Part shown: positions 46,901 to 54,935 of the stretch, piece after piece
Numbering within the stretch: position 1 is the first letter of the stretch
Layout of the letters: every line of letters begins with the position of its first letter
Assembly (NCBI RefSeq): GCF_900091595.1
Contig: NZ_FMCW01000031.1
Location: forward strand, 34,972-98,971
Source: Micromonospora haikouensis
Lineage (GTDB): Bacteria > Actinomycetota > Actinomycetes > Mycobacteriales > Micromonosporaceae
Length of the DNA stretch: 64,000 nt
Reading direction: 5' to 3'
Notes under the pieces: generated by a model
Told to the model about the DNA's origin: nothing
The model's database searches: none
What the model saw: only the letters and a program-made list of their open reading frames with translations
Translations under genes and position numbers: made by a program

Positions 46901-48710
46901 CCTGAGCGTCATCAGCGAGCGCACCGGCTACCCGGTCGACCTCATCGAACTCGACCTCGACCTCGAAGCCGACCTCTCCATCGACTCCATCAAGCGCGCC
47001 GAGGTCGCCGGCGAAGTCGCCCAACGCCTCGAACTCGCCGTCGAAGGCGACGAGTCCGAGCTGGAAGACCTCGTCAAGGCCCGCACCGTCCGCGCCATGG
47101 TCACCTGGCTCGACGAGAAGCTCAACGGCGCGGTCACCGCGACGGCGACCCTGACCGCCACCGCGAGCATCGCCGCCCCGCCCGCCCCCGTCCAGGCCGC
47201 CCCCGCCGTGGCCCCGGCCGCGCCGGAGCCGGCCGACGCCGGGGTCGGCGTCGGGATCGCCCCGAAGCGGCTGGTGGCGCAGGAGAGCGTCCGCACCGAG
47301 CCGGTCGGCGACCCGGCCACCGTGCTCGCCGGCACCCGGTTCCTGATCACCGGCGGCGGCGCGATCGCGGCGTACCTGGCGGAGCTGCTCGGCGAGTACG
47401 GCGCCAGCGGCCAGCTCGGCGTGCTCGACAGCCAGCAGGCCGGCGAGGGCTTCGACGGGGTGCTCGTCCTCGACGGGCTCACCAACCTCGACGAGCCGCT
47501 GCTGCCCGACGTGTTCCCGCTGCTGCAGCGGGCGCTCGCGACCGGCCCGCGCTGGCTGCTGGCCGCCGGGGCCCGCGACGCCGCCGGGGCCGCCGACGGC
47601 ATGCCCGGCCTGTTCCGCACCATCGCCCGCGAGTACCCGCAGCTGACCGCCCGCTTCGTCGAGGTGGACCCGGCCGCCGCGGCGGACGTGCTCGCCCGGC
47701 AGCTGCTCAACGAGGTGCTCACCAGCAGCGAAGCGCCGGTGGTATACCTCCGGGGCGACGACCGCTACGTCGCCGACCTGGTGCCGGTGGAGCTGGGCGC
47801 GCTGGCCGCCGGCGGGGCCGGCCCGGCCGGCGACGGGGTGGCCGAGGCCGCCGCGATCGGCCTGGAGCCGGACTCGGTGATCGTCCTGATCGGCGGGGCG
47901 CGCGGCATCACCCCGTGGTTCGCCCGGACGCTCGCCTCGGCCAGCCGGTGCCGCATCGAGCTGGTCGGCCGTACCCCGCTGCCGCAGGGCCCGGAGGACC
48001 CGGCGCTGGCCGCGGCCGGCGACAAGCAGGCCCTAATCGCGGCGCTGGCCCGGCAGGGTCTGCGCAACCCCGCCGAGATCGACCGCACCGCCCAGCGCAT
48101 CCTGGCCGCCCGGGAGGTCAACGCGACCATCGCCGAGCTGACCGAGCTCGGCGGCGAGGTCCGCTACCACACCCTCGACGTCCGCGACACGGCGGCGACC
48201 CGGCACCTGCTGGGTCGCATCCACGCCGAGCACGGCCGCCTCGACGGCCTGGTGTACGCCGCCGGGATCATCGAGGACAAGCTGATCGCCGAGAAGGACC
48301 CGGCGTCGTTCACCCGGGTCTTCGACACGAAGGTCGACGGGGCGCGGGGGCTGCTGACCGCCCTGGACGAGCTGCCCGCCAAGCCGCGCTTCGTGGTCTT
48401 CTTCGGCAGCATCGCCGCCGCCTACGGCAACCGGGGGCAGTCCGACTACGCGGCCGCCAACGACGCCCTGGACACGATCGGCACCCGCTACGCGGCCCGG
48501 ACCGGGGTGCGCACCGTGACCGTCCACTGGGGCCCGTGGGCGCCCGGCGCCGGCCACGGCGGCATGGTCACCGCCGAGCTGAGCCGGGAGTACGCCCGGC
48601 GCGGCATCGGCCTGATCGACCCCGAGGAGGGCGCGCTGGCCCTGCTGCGCGAGCTGGCCTGGGCCGACGCGGCGGTCACCTCGGTCGTCTACACCGCCTC
48701 GGGCTGGTGA
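40938..48710 (+). CDS. Iterative type I PKS, PUFA-synthase-like: ER-ER'-KS-AT-ACP-ACP-ACP-KR
   Basis: 2590 residues. Two nitronate-monooxygenase/PfaD-like flavin domains open the protein: a shorter one (about 8-230, VWVAGGIGPRTAGACLVGGAAGI) and a fuller one (about 290-645, VPVAQGPMTRVSDEAGF, FEGAECGGHIGPR, LFAGGVHDARSAAM). KS (about 654-1105) has C848 in DAACASS plus HGTGT and GHTKCAAG. AT (about 1215-1540) has FPGQGSQ and S1307 in GHSYGE. Three ACPs carry S1803, S1910 and S2017 in LSIDSIK. The C-terminal KR (about 2310-2560) has GGARGITP and a YAAAND active site. This resembles PfaA plus PfaD of PUFA synthases. GGGAG before ATG fixes the start. Product: a reduced or partly unsaturated chain. 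Confidence 0.9.
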   Translation: MSTAPHTRDLIMVVNPAGALEPGPRITAAACAGGGLGVLDLAGGDDWSLRALTQAASWSPGPIGVRVPAGCLATPDEVDHAARGRVDLVVVTSDSPWSLAEITPRYRVIVEVTSREEARAAAAGGAHGLIARGLEGGGRVSDLSSFVLLQRLVADDTVDLPVWVAGGIGPRTAGACLVGGAAGIVLDTQLALMPESELPADVKAAIRRMDGSETVLADGARGMRRGGQHDVRSELLPIGQDGWLAAVFADRWADTASAVRAMRAIMLDAADDPEAGTLLLPGAPLAEALGVRVPVAQGPMTRVSDEAGFAAAVADGGALPFIALALNSAEQCRRMLTETAARLGDRPWGVGVLGFAPEELRAAQLAVIQEIRPGFAIIAGGRPPQAKALEEQGISTFLHVPSPGLLRQFLRSGARKFIFEGAECGGHIGPRFSFPLWEAQLLVLEEYLDGEPGAAAQLQVLFAGGVHDARSAAMVAAMAAPLARRGARIGVLMGTAYLFTAEAVEHGAVQPLFQREALTAERTALLETAPGHVTRCLHTPFVDDFHALRAQLEQAGAENREVWEQLELLNVGRLRIASKGLKRNGETIETVDEGVQAAEGLFMAGQVAVLRDAATTVAGLHDAVSSEARDLHAARLDALRARFAPPAEIEERPAPLDVAIVGMACMLPGSPDLDSFWRTVLTGADAVTEVPAERWDTDLYYAPEVGPGQTGRISVSKWGGFIEPVPFDAIGYGIPPTALGSIDPTQLLALEVSHRALLDAGYPHDAAGVDHSRTGVVFGAEAGSDMGHAQTLRTMLPAYLGEVPDEMQDLLPTVTEDSFPGVLANVIAGRVANRLDLGGPNYTIDAACASSLAAMDAACKELVSGDSDMMICGGADLHNGVNDYLMFTSAHALSPTGRSRPFDSTGDGIALGEGVACVVLKRLADAERDGDRIYGVIKGLGGASDGRALGLTAPRPDGQRRALDRAYRRSGVSPRDVGLVEAHGTGTVVGDRTELETLTRMFVDAGAEPGGCALGSVKSQIGHTKCAAGLAGVIKAALSLYHGVRPPTIHLKRPNPAWHPQQSPFAFYTEARPWPAPAEERIAGVSAFGFGGTNFHVVLSAHAGAPEPRHGRRIWPAELFCFRGLDRAAAHQSVRQLLDGLAGDAGRDRPGRLAELAASVAAKSAGRSGPTRVAIVARDLTELETLLHRALAGEHDPARGLVQPDEVEPVEPGQVAFLFPGQGSQRPGALAEIFVAFPELRHYLELDRDAAELLFPAAAFDQSSRREQEERVRDTRVAQPVLGIGGLAVDHLLRRLGVRPDMTAGHSYGELVGLCVAGAFDAPTLMALSRERAASILGAAGEDPGTMAAVNASADDVAGVLASAGLTSEVVLANRNSPTQVVVSGPTAKVQSAVVALKEAGLSAKALSVACAFHSPVVAGAVETFADVLAAHRIAEPRIPVWSNLTAARYSGDADQVRHHLAEQIGAPVRFVEQVEAMYAAGARVFVEVGPGQVLTRLVKAVLGDRPHRAVACERGPEEGLRGFLISVGELACAGVPVRPDWLFHGRVADAPATAPTRRPIWTVDGLLVRDQHGNCLPGGMTPPRRIKELSMTPANGAVTGTPTGTGPDAGGQDIRGELLNEYLRATRDMIASQRDVMLAFLGDPGSGGSGSGGRLVWQPAEAYRVEGHTPAALPQASAAPAVAPPAATPVPAAPRPPATAPTAAPVPAVALATNGGSALATTIAPARPVAPAVVPVSPAVGPIIPAPAPAPAPVPAAVPVATGPSVADFQNAILAVISERTGYPVDLIELDLDLEADLSIDSIKRAEVAGEVAQRLELAVEGDESELEDLVKARTVRAMVTWLDEKMGSAPAAAPMAAPVVVPPAGTPVGVTTADFQQAILSVISERTGYPVDLIELDLDLEADLSIDSIKRAEVAGEVAQRLELAVEGDESELEDLVKARTVRAMVTWLDEKMGSAPAAAPMAAPVVVPPAGTPVGVTTADFQQAILSVISERTGYPVDLIELDLDLEADLSIDSIKRAEVAGEVAQRLELAVEGDESELEDLVKARTVRAMVTWLDEKLNGAVTATATLTATASIAAPPAPVQAAPAVAPAAPEPADAGVGVGIAPKRLVAQESVRTEPVGDPATVLAGTRFLITGGGAIAAYLAELLGEYGASGQLGVLDSQQAGEGFDGVLVLDGLTNLDEPLLPDVFPLLQRALATGPRWLLAAGARDAAGAADGMPGLFRTIAREYPQLTARFVEVDPAAAADVLARQLLNEVLTSSEAPVVYLRGDDRYVADLVPVELGALAAGGAGPAGDGVAEAAAIGLEPDSVIVLIGGARGITPWFARTLASASRCRIELVGRTPLPQGPEDPALAAAGDKQALIAALARQGLRNPAEIDRTAQRILAAREVNATIAELTELGGEVRYHTLDVRDTAATRHLLGRIHAEHGRLDGLVYAAGIIEDKLIAEKDPASFTRVFDTKVDGARGLLTALDELPAKPRFVVFFGSIAAAYGNRGQSDYAAANDALDTIGTRYAARTGVRTVTVHWGPWAPGAGHGGMVTAELSREYARRGIGLIDPEEGALALLRELAWADAAVTSVVYTASGW
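46269..47120 (+). repeat. Tandem 321-bp ACP-coding repeat
   Basis: The ACP module plus linker recurs with a 321-base (107-codon) period, about 2.6 copies. Copy 1 to copy 2 to copy 3 are almost identical at DNA level, including the Pro/Ala linker; one visible difference is AGC versus TCC for a serine codon near 47047. Such identity indicates recent duplication or gene conversion. Confidence 0.9.
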
Positions 48711-48762
48711 GCGCGCCGATGCCCCGCAACGCCCCCGCCCACACCGCACGACGGAGGAACCG

Positions 48763-51700
48763 ATGAGCAACGGCGCACCCGCGCCCGGCCAGATCGCGAT
48801 CGTCGGGATGGCCGCCCTGATGCCCTCCGCCGGTGACCTGGAGAGCTACTGGCGCAACCTGATCAACGGGGTCGACGCGATCACCGACGTGCCGCCACAC
48901 CGGTGGGACGAGGAGTTCTACGACCCGGAGCAGGCGCACCGGCCGGACCGGATGTACTGCAAGCGCGGCGGCTTCGTCGACGAGTACGCCACGTTCGAGC
49001 CGCTGCGGTTCGGGGTGATGCCCGCCTCCATCGGCGACATCGAGCCGGACCAGCTGATCACGCTGGAGGTGGCCGCCGCCGCGATCGACGACGCGGGCGG
49101 CACCGACAAGCTGCCCGACGGCGAACGCGTCGGCGTCATCCTGGGCCGGGGCGGCATCCTCAGCCCCGCCCAGGCCCGCTACGCCCAGCGGGTGCGGATG
49201 TCCAGCCAGGTCATCGGGATCCTGCGGGAGCTGATCCCGGACGTCGACCCGGCCCGGCTGGAGCTGCTGCGCAAGAAGTTCGACGAGCGGCTCGGCCCGT
49301 ACCAGCCGGAGGGGACCATCGGCCTGGTGCCGAACCTGGCCGCCTCCCGGGTGGCCAACCGGCTCAACCTGCGCGGCCCGGCGTACACCATCGACGCGGC
49401 CTGCGCCTCCTCGCTGATCGCCGTGGACCAGGGCATCACGGAGCTGCTCAACGGCCGGCTCGACGCGGTGCTCGCCGGCGGCGTGCACCACGTGCACGAC
49501 ATCAGCTTCTGGTCGGTGTTCAACCAGCTCCGGGCGTTGTCGCGGCAGGGCGAGATCCGGCCGTTCGACGCCGCCGCCGACGGGCTGCTGATCGGCGAGG
49601 GCACCGGCGTGGTGGTGCTCAAGCGGTACGCCGACGCGGTCCGCGACGGCGACCGGATCTACGCGGTGATCCGGGGCAGCGGGGTCTCCAGCGACGGCAA
49701 GTCCGCCAGCATGTTCAACCCGGCGGTCTCCGGGCAGGTGCTGGCCATCAGGCGGGCCTGGGAGGCCGCCGGGCTCGACCCGACCGCCCCGGACGCGCTG
49801 GGGCTGCTGGAGGCGCACGGCACCGGCACCCCGACCGGGGACGCCGCCGAGCTGACCACCGTGGCCCAGGTGTTCGGCCCGTACGCCGGCGGCCCCCGCC
49901 CGGTCATCGGGTCGGTCAAGTCGATGATCGGGCACACCATGCCGGCCGCCGGCGTCGCCGGCCTGATCAAGGCCGCGATGGCGGTGCACCGGGGCGTGCT
50001 GCCGCCCACCCTGCACTGCGAGTCCCCCCGGGCGGAGATGGCGGCGACCCGGTTCGCCCCGATCGCCACCGCCCAGCCGTGGGAGAGCGACGGGCCGCGC
50101 CGGGCCGGGGTCAACGCGTTCGGCTTCGGCGGGATCAACGCCCACCTGGTCATCGAGCAGGCGCCCGCGTCGGCCGGCGAGCCGCTGGTCGGGTTCACCG
50201 CGCCAGCCGCCGGCTCCGGGGCGGTCACCGTCGACGAGGCCGACCAGGTGCTGTGGCTGGCCGCGTCGAGCCCGGCCGGGCTCGCCGAGCTGCTGGACCG
50301 CGACGACGAGACGGTACGCCGCCTCGGCGCCGACCTGGCCGCGCGCTCGGGCGGCGACGCGCCGGGGCGGGCCCGCCTCGGCATCGTCAACCCCACCGAC
50401 AAGCTGCTCGCCGTGGCCCGCAAGACGGTGGCCCGGGGGCAGGCGTGGCGGGGCGGGCGGGACATCTGGTTCAGCCCGCAGCCGCTGCTGGCCGACGGGG
50501 CGGGCAAGCTCGCGTTCGTCTTCCCCGGCCTGGAGGCGGAGTTCTCGCCGCGCACCACCGACCTGGCCGCCCACTTCGGGCTGCCCGACCGGGAGTGGTC
50601 CGCCGCCGACCTGGGCCGGCACGGCGCCGGCCTGATCGAGGTCGGCAAGCTGTTCAACGAGGCGCTGGAGCGCATCAACGTGCGCCCCGACGCCGTCTCC
50701 GGGCACAGCATCGGCGAGTGGACCGCCGCCGCCGTCAGCGGCCAGATCAGCACCGCCGCGATGGACGAGTTCCTGGAGCTGTTCAACGCCGACTCGGTGG
50801 AGGTCTCCGGGTACGTCTTCGCGGCCGTCGGCGCGGGCGCCGACCGGGTCACCCCGCTGCTCGGTGACTTCCCCGGGGTGGTGCTCTCGCACGACAACGC
50901 ACCGGCCCAGTCGGTGGTGAACGGGCCGGAGACCCAGGTGGACCGCCTGGTGGAGGCGCTGCGGGGCCGCAACATCCTGTGCCAGAAGCTGCCGTTCCGC
51001 TCGGCGTTCCACACCCCCGCGTTCGCCGAGGGGCTAACCTCGATCGGCGCGGCGCTGGGCCGGTGGGAGGTCCACCCGACCCGGATGCCGGTGTGGTCGG
51101 CGACCCTGCACGCGCCGTTCCCCGCCGACGAGGACCAGGTCAACCACATCTTCGTCCGGCACATGATGGAGCCGGTCTGGTTCCGGCAGACCGTCGAGGC
51201 CATGTACGCCGACGGGTTCCGCGTCTTCCTCCAGGTCGGCGCGGGGCAGCTCGCCTCGCTGATCGGCGACAACCTGCGCGGGCGCGACCACCTCGCGATG
51301 CCGGTGAACACGGCGCACCGCACCGGGCTGAACCAGCTCCGCCGCGTCGCCACCGCGCTGTGGGTGGAGGGGGCCGCCCCGGACCTGCGGGCCCTGACGA
51401 CCCCGGCGCGTCCCGCGCCGGCCGCCCCGGCGAAGCCCGCCAGCAGCACCACCGGTCGGCGTGGCCCCCGGATGAAGCTCGACCTCGGCGGTCCCCTGGT
51501 CCGCCTCGGCGCGGACGCGGCCGGCCTGCTCGGGCTGGACGCCATGCCGGGCGCCACCGCCGCGCCGGCACCGGTGCGGCCCGCCGGCAACGGGGCGTCC
51601 GCCGCCCGGCCGGCGGTGGGCAACGGCACGGGCCCACGCCCGGCCGCCGGCAACGGCACGCCGGCAGCCCCGGTCGCCGCGCCGGCCCGCGCCGCCGGCA

Positions 51701-53694
51701 CCGGTGCCCCGGCGGCACCGGTCGCCCGTCCCGCAACGGGCAGCGTCGCACCGGCGGCCACGCCTGCCCGCGCCGCCGCCCCGGCGGCACCGCAGCCGGT
51801 CGTACCCCAGGCCGGCGCCGCACGGCAGGCCAGCGCCGCGCTGTCCAAGGAGGCCAACGCCGCGATGACCGCGGTGAACCGGCTCGCCGGGCAGTCGAGC
51901 GCGGCGGCCGAGTTCGCGGCCCTGCTCCAGGACACCGCGCAGAGCGCGGCCAGCGTGCTGGCCGCCACCGGCGGCACCCCGGCCCCGGCCGGCGGACCGG
52001 TCCGGTCCCAGCCGCCGCGACCCACCGTCGCGCCGGCCACCACGCCGGCCGCGCCCCGCACGCCCGCCTTCAAGGCCCCGACCCCGGTCGCGCGCCCCGG
52101 CGTCAATCCCGGCGAGATCGGCCGGATCACCCTGCGGGTCTCCCTGGAGACCATGCCGTACCTGCTGGACCACTGCTTCTTCGTGCAGCCGGACGACTGG
52201 CCGAACCCGGAGGACCGGTGGCCGGTGGTGCCGGCGACGGCGCTGGTCGCGCACATGATGGACGCGGTGGAGCAGCTGGTGCCCGGCACCCGGGTGGTCC
52301 AGGTGCACGACGCCAAGTTCAACAGGTGGCTGATCGCCGAGCCGGCCACGGACGTCGAGATCGTGGTGAAGACCGCCGGGCCGAACCTCTACTCGGTCGT
52401 CTTCGCCGGCTACGCCCGGGCCACGATCGAGGTCGGCACCGCGTACCCGGCCCCGCCGGAGGTCTGGACGCACGACCCGGCCACCGAGCGCCCGCCCACC
52501 CTCGGCGCCGCCGAGATGTACGCGGAGCGCCTGATGTTCCACGGCCCGCAGTTCCAGGGCGTGACCGAGGTGCACGCGCTCGGCGACATGCACGTGCGGG
52601 GCATCGTCACCGCCCCGGTGCCGCCCGGCGCCCTGCTGGACAACGCGTTGCAGCTCATCGGCAACTGGCTGATCACCACGCAGCCGTTCCGGACGGTGGC
52701 CCTGCCGGTGGGGCTGGGCCGGGTGCGGTTCTTCGGGCCGCCCCCGCCGGCCGGCCGGGCGTTCGTCTGCGTCGCCCGGGTGCAGACCATCGACGACGGG
52801 AAGCTCGTCGCCGACACCCAGCTCAGCTACCAGGGGCGGGTGTGGGCGCAGATCGAGGGGGCGGTGGACCGGCGGTTCGACAGCCACCCGCAGGCCCGCG
52901 TCGCGGAGCGCTTCCCCGAGCGGTACCCGATGTCGCACTTCCAGCCGGAGGGCTGGACGATGGCCTTCGACTGCTGGACCGACCTGGTCACCCTGGGCAT
53001 GGCGGCCCGGGGCATCCTCGGCGGCGCGGCCAACGCCGAGTACGAGCGGCAGCCGGCCAAGACCCGCAAGCAGTGGCTGCTCGGCCGAATCGCGGCCAAG
53101 GACGCGGTGCGCTCCCGGCTGTGGGAGCAGGGCCACACCGACATCTACCCGATCGAGCTGACCGTCGGCAACGACCCCGACGGGCGGCCGTGGGTGCGCG
53201 GTCGGCCCGGCCGCGGCCTCGACGACTGCGACGTCTCGCTCGCGCACTGCGGCGACATCGGGGTGGCGATGGCCCGGTTGCGTCCCGCCGGGTCGCCGGC
53301 CGCGACGCCGGGCGTCGGCATCGACGTCGCCGAGGTCACCGACCACCCGGACAGCACGTTCGGCTTCGCCCTCACCGGCGGCGAGGCGGCGCTGCTGGCG
53401 TCGCTGGCCGGCGGGGACGCCGCCGCGCGCCGGCTGTGGTTCACCCGGTTCTGGGCGGCGAAGGAGGCCGTCGGCAAGGCGGAGGGCACGGGGCTGGACG
53501 GCAAGCCGCGCATGTTCCTGGTGCGCGAGGCCGCCGACGCCGTGCTGACCGTCGAGGTCGCCGGGCGCGCCTACCGGGTGGGTTACCGGGAGGTCGACAA
53601 CCCCGAGGACCTGCCGCCCCGGCGCTACGTCGTCGCCTGGACCTGGGGCCCGGAGCCGGCCCCCGCCACCCCGCCCGGGGTGTCCCGACCGTGA
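48763..53694 (+). CDS. Iterative type I PKS subunit: KS-AT-DH-phosphopantetheinyl transferase
   Basis: 1643 residues. KS (about 10-465) has C214 in DAACASS, HGTGT and GHTMPAAG, so it looks catalytically complete rather than a chain-length factor. AT (about 583-870) has S649 in GHSIGE and FHTP, but the usual N-terminal GQGSQ is replaced by GLEAEFS. An Ala/Pro linker (about 880-1110) precedes a double-hotdog dehydratase (about 1117-1380; His in LLDHCFF, Asp in LLDNALQ). The C-terminus (about 1436-1620) is an Sfp-type PPTase: GIDVAEV from 1519 and FWAAKEAVGKAEGTG. It would activate the ACPs of the partner subunit. GGAGG precedes ATG, 52 bases after the first PKS gene. Confidence 0.9.
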   Translation: MSNGAPAPGQIAIVGMAALMPSAGDLESYWRNLINGVDAITDVPPHRWDEEFYDPEQAHRPDRMYCKRGGFVDEYATFEPLRFGVMPASIGDIEPDQLITLEVAAAAIDDAGGTDKLPDGERVGVILGRGGILSPAQARYAQRVRMSSQVIGILRELIPDVDPARLELLRKKFDERLGPYQPEGTIGLVPNLAASRVANRLNLRGPAYTIDAACASSLIAVDQGITELLNGRLDAVLAGGVHHVHDISFWSVFNQLRALSRQGEIRPFDAAADGLLIGEGTGVVVLKRYADAVRDGDRIYAVIRGSGVSSDGKSASMFNPAVSGQVLAIRRAWEAAGLDPTAPDALGLLEAHGTGTPTGDAAELTTVAQVFGPYAGGPRPVIGSVKSMIGHTMPAAGVAGLIKAAMAVHRGVLPPTLHCESPRAEMAATRFAPIATAQPWESDGPRRAGVNAFGFGGINAHLVIEQAPASAGEPLVGFTAPAAGSGAVTVDEADQVLWLAASSPAGLAELLDRDDETVRRLGADLAARSGGDAPGRARLGIVNPTDKLLAVARKTVARGQAWRGGRDIWFSPQPLLADGAGKLAFVFPGLEAEFSPRTTDLAAHFGLPDREWSAADLGRHGAGLIEVGKLFNEALERINVRPDAVSGHSIGEWTAAAVSGQISTAAMDEFLELFNADSVEVSGYVFAAVGAGADRVTPLLGDFPGVVLSHDNAPAQSVVNGPETQVDRLVEALRGRNILCQKLPFRSAFHTPAFAEGLTSIGAALGRWEVHPTRMPVWSATLHAPFPADEDQVNHIFVRHMMEPVWFRQTVEAMYADGFRVFLQVGAGQLASLIGDNLRGRDHLAMPVNTAHRTGLNQLRRVATALWVEGAAPDLRALTTPARPAPAAPAKPASSTTGRRGPRMKLDLGGPLVRLGADAAGLLGLDAMPGATAAPAPVRPAGNGASAARPAVGNGTGPRPAAGNGTPAAPVAAPARAAGTGAPAAPVARPATGSVAPAATPARAAAPAAPQPVVPQAGAARQASAALSKEANAAMTAVNRLAGQSSAAAEFAALLQDTAQSAASVLAATGGTPAPAGGPVRSQPPRPTVAPATTPAAPRTPAFKAPTPVARPGVNPGEIGRITLRVSLETMPYLLDHCFFVQPDDWPNPEDRWPVVPATALVAHMMDAVEQLVPGTRVVQVHDAKFNRWLIAEPATDVEIVVKTAGPNLYSVVFAGYARATIEVGTAYPAPPEVWTHDPATERPPTLGAAEMYAERLMFHGPQFQGVTEVHALGDMHVRGIVTAPVPPGALLDNALQLIGNWLITTQPFRTVALPVGLGRVRFFGPPPPAGRAFVCVARVQTIDDGKLVADTQLSYQGRVWAQIEGAVDRRFDSHPQARVAERFPERYPMSHFQPEGWTMAFDCWTDLVTLGMAARGILGGAANAEYERQPAKTRKQWLLGRIAAKDAVRSRLWEQGHTDIYPIELTVGNDPDGRPWVRGRPGRGLDDCDVSLAHCGDIGVAMARLRPAGSPAATPGVGIDVAEVTDHPDSTFGFALTGGEAALLASLAGGDAAARRLWFTRFWAAKEAVGKAEGTGLDGKPRMFLVREAADAVLTVEVAGRAYRVGYREVDNPEDLPPRRYVVAWTWGPEPAPATPPGVSRP

Positions 53695-53776
53695 ACGACC
53701 TACCGGGCCGGCCGACCGGCCGGCCCACCCCGACAGCAGGTCACCCCACCGGAACAGTAGAGAAGGAGCAACCATC

Positions 53777-54082
53777 ATGGCCGCGGCCCAGGACAGCATC
53801 CTCGCCGACCTCACCGAGATGATCAACGCCGTACTGGGCGACTTCGCGACCGACCAGGTCATCACCATGGACACCACGTTCCGCGACGACCTGGGCATGG
53901 AGAGCATCGACGTCGTCTCGCTCGCCGGCCGGCTGCAGGCCCGCTACGGCGACACCGTCAACTTCGCCCACTTCGTGGCGAAGCTCGACCTGGAGACGGT
54001 GGGCGAGCTGCGGGTCGGTCAGCTCGTCGACCACATCGCCACCTCCCTGGAGGGCGACGGGGTCCCGGCGGGCAGCCGGTGA
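53777..54082 (+). CDS. Free-standing acyl carrier protein
   Basis: 101 residues. The phosphopantetheine serine is S43 in DDLGMESIDVVSLAGRLQ; the surrounding helix pattern is that of a type II ACP and differs from the three ACPs inside the PKS. It may receive the finished chain or carry a starter or modifying unit. AAGGAG stands eight bases before ATG. Its stop overlaps the next GTG start (GTGA), coupling it to the hydrolase. Confidence 0.9.
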   Translation: MAAAQDSILADLTEMINAVLGDFATDQVITMDTTFRDDLGMESIDVVSLAGRLQARYGDTVNFAHFVAKLDLETVGELRVGQLVDHIATSLEGDGVPAGSR

Positions 54083-54909
54083 CGATGGTCAAGGCGAACG
54101 GGATCACGCTGCACGTGCAGCGGCTCGATCCCGCCGGTCCGGCCCCCGTGGGCCGGACCGGGCCGACGCCGACGGCGGTGCTGATCCACGGCATGGCCTC
54201 GGACACCATGGCGAGCTGGTATTTCACCATGGCCGAGCCGCTGACCCGGGCCGGCTTCCCGACCGTCCTGTACGACCTGCGCGGCCACGGCCGCAGCGAC
54301 CGCCCGGCCACCGGGTACGCCCTCGACGACTTCGTCGACGACCTGGCGGCGCTGCTGGTCGAGCTGGACGTCACGGGGCCGCTGCTGCTGTTCGGCAACT
54401 CCTTCGGCGGGACGATCGCCTTCGGCTACGCCGCGCGCCACCCGGACCGGGTGGCCGGCATCGTGGCCGTGGAGTCGTCCCCGCCGACGCCGGAGTGGAT
54501 GCGCCGGGTGCGGATGCGGCTGGAGCGGGTCGCCGCCCGGCTGCCCCGCGAGGGGGCGCTGGCCGAGATCGGCGCGGCCCGGGGACGCATCGCCGCCCGC
54601 CGGGCCGCCGACACCGGCCGGATGCTCGCCGAGACCACCATGACGGCGGAGCTGCCGGCCAGCCGGCTGCCGGCAGGAGACGCGCTCGCCGCGATCGCCT
54701 GCCCGGTGCTGTGCCTCTACGGCGGCGACTCGGCGGTGGGCGAGCTGGCCCCGGCCGTACAGGGGCTGCTGCCGCAGACCCGGGTCGTCGTCCTGCCCGA
54801 CGAGAAGCACTCCGTCCTGATCGACCGGCCCGACTCGGTACGCCGGCACGTCCTCGCCTGGCTGGGCGAGGAGTGCGGGCTCGACGTGGCCCCACCCGTC
54901 ACCACATGA
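54079..54909 (+). CDS. Alpha/beta hydrolase (probable chain-release thioesterase)
   Basis: 276 residues. The triad is visible: S108 in GNSFGG, D217 in YGGDS and H244 in EKHSV; the oxyanion region is IHGMASD, and YDLRGHGRSDRP is a standard lid-proximal block. No signal peptide, so cytoplasmic. Translationally coupled to the free ACP, it most likely hydrolyses or transfers the acyl chain from ACP. Esterase activity on another intermediate is the alternative. Confidence 0.85.
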   Translation: MTMVKANGITLHVQRLDPAGPAPVGRTGPTPTAVLIHGMASDTMASWYFTMAEPLTRAGFPTVLYDLRGHGRSDRPATGYALDDFVDDLAALLVELDVTGPLLLFGNSFGGTIAFGYAARHPDRVAGIVAVESSPPTPEWMRRVRMRLERVAARLPREGALAEIGAARGRIAARRAADTGRMLAETTMTAELPASRLPAGDALAAIACPVLCLYGGDSAVGELAPAVQGLLPQTRVVVLPDEKHSVLIDRPDSVRRHVLAWLGEECGLDVAPPVTT

Positions 54910-54935
54910 CAGCGCGACTTCCAGGAGGAATCCCG

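Noticed and set aside
40857..47024. 2055-codon open frame antisense to the first PKS gene
   Set aside because: Shadow of the PKS coding strand; composition is Gly/Val/Asp/Arg-rich and repeats only where the ACP repeats lie.
46269..47120. Repeat array read as a CRISPR or satellite
   Set aside because: The 321-base units are in-frame ACP modules with phosphopantetheine motifs.
40938..53694. Enediyne PKS
   Set aside because: Enediyne PKSs are a single KS-AT-ACP-KR-DH-PPTase protein; here there are two subunits, three ACPs, an N-terminal flavin reductase and no enediyne accessory genes.
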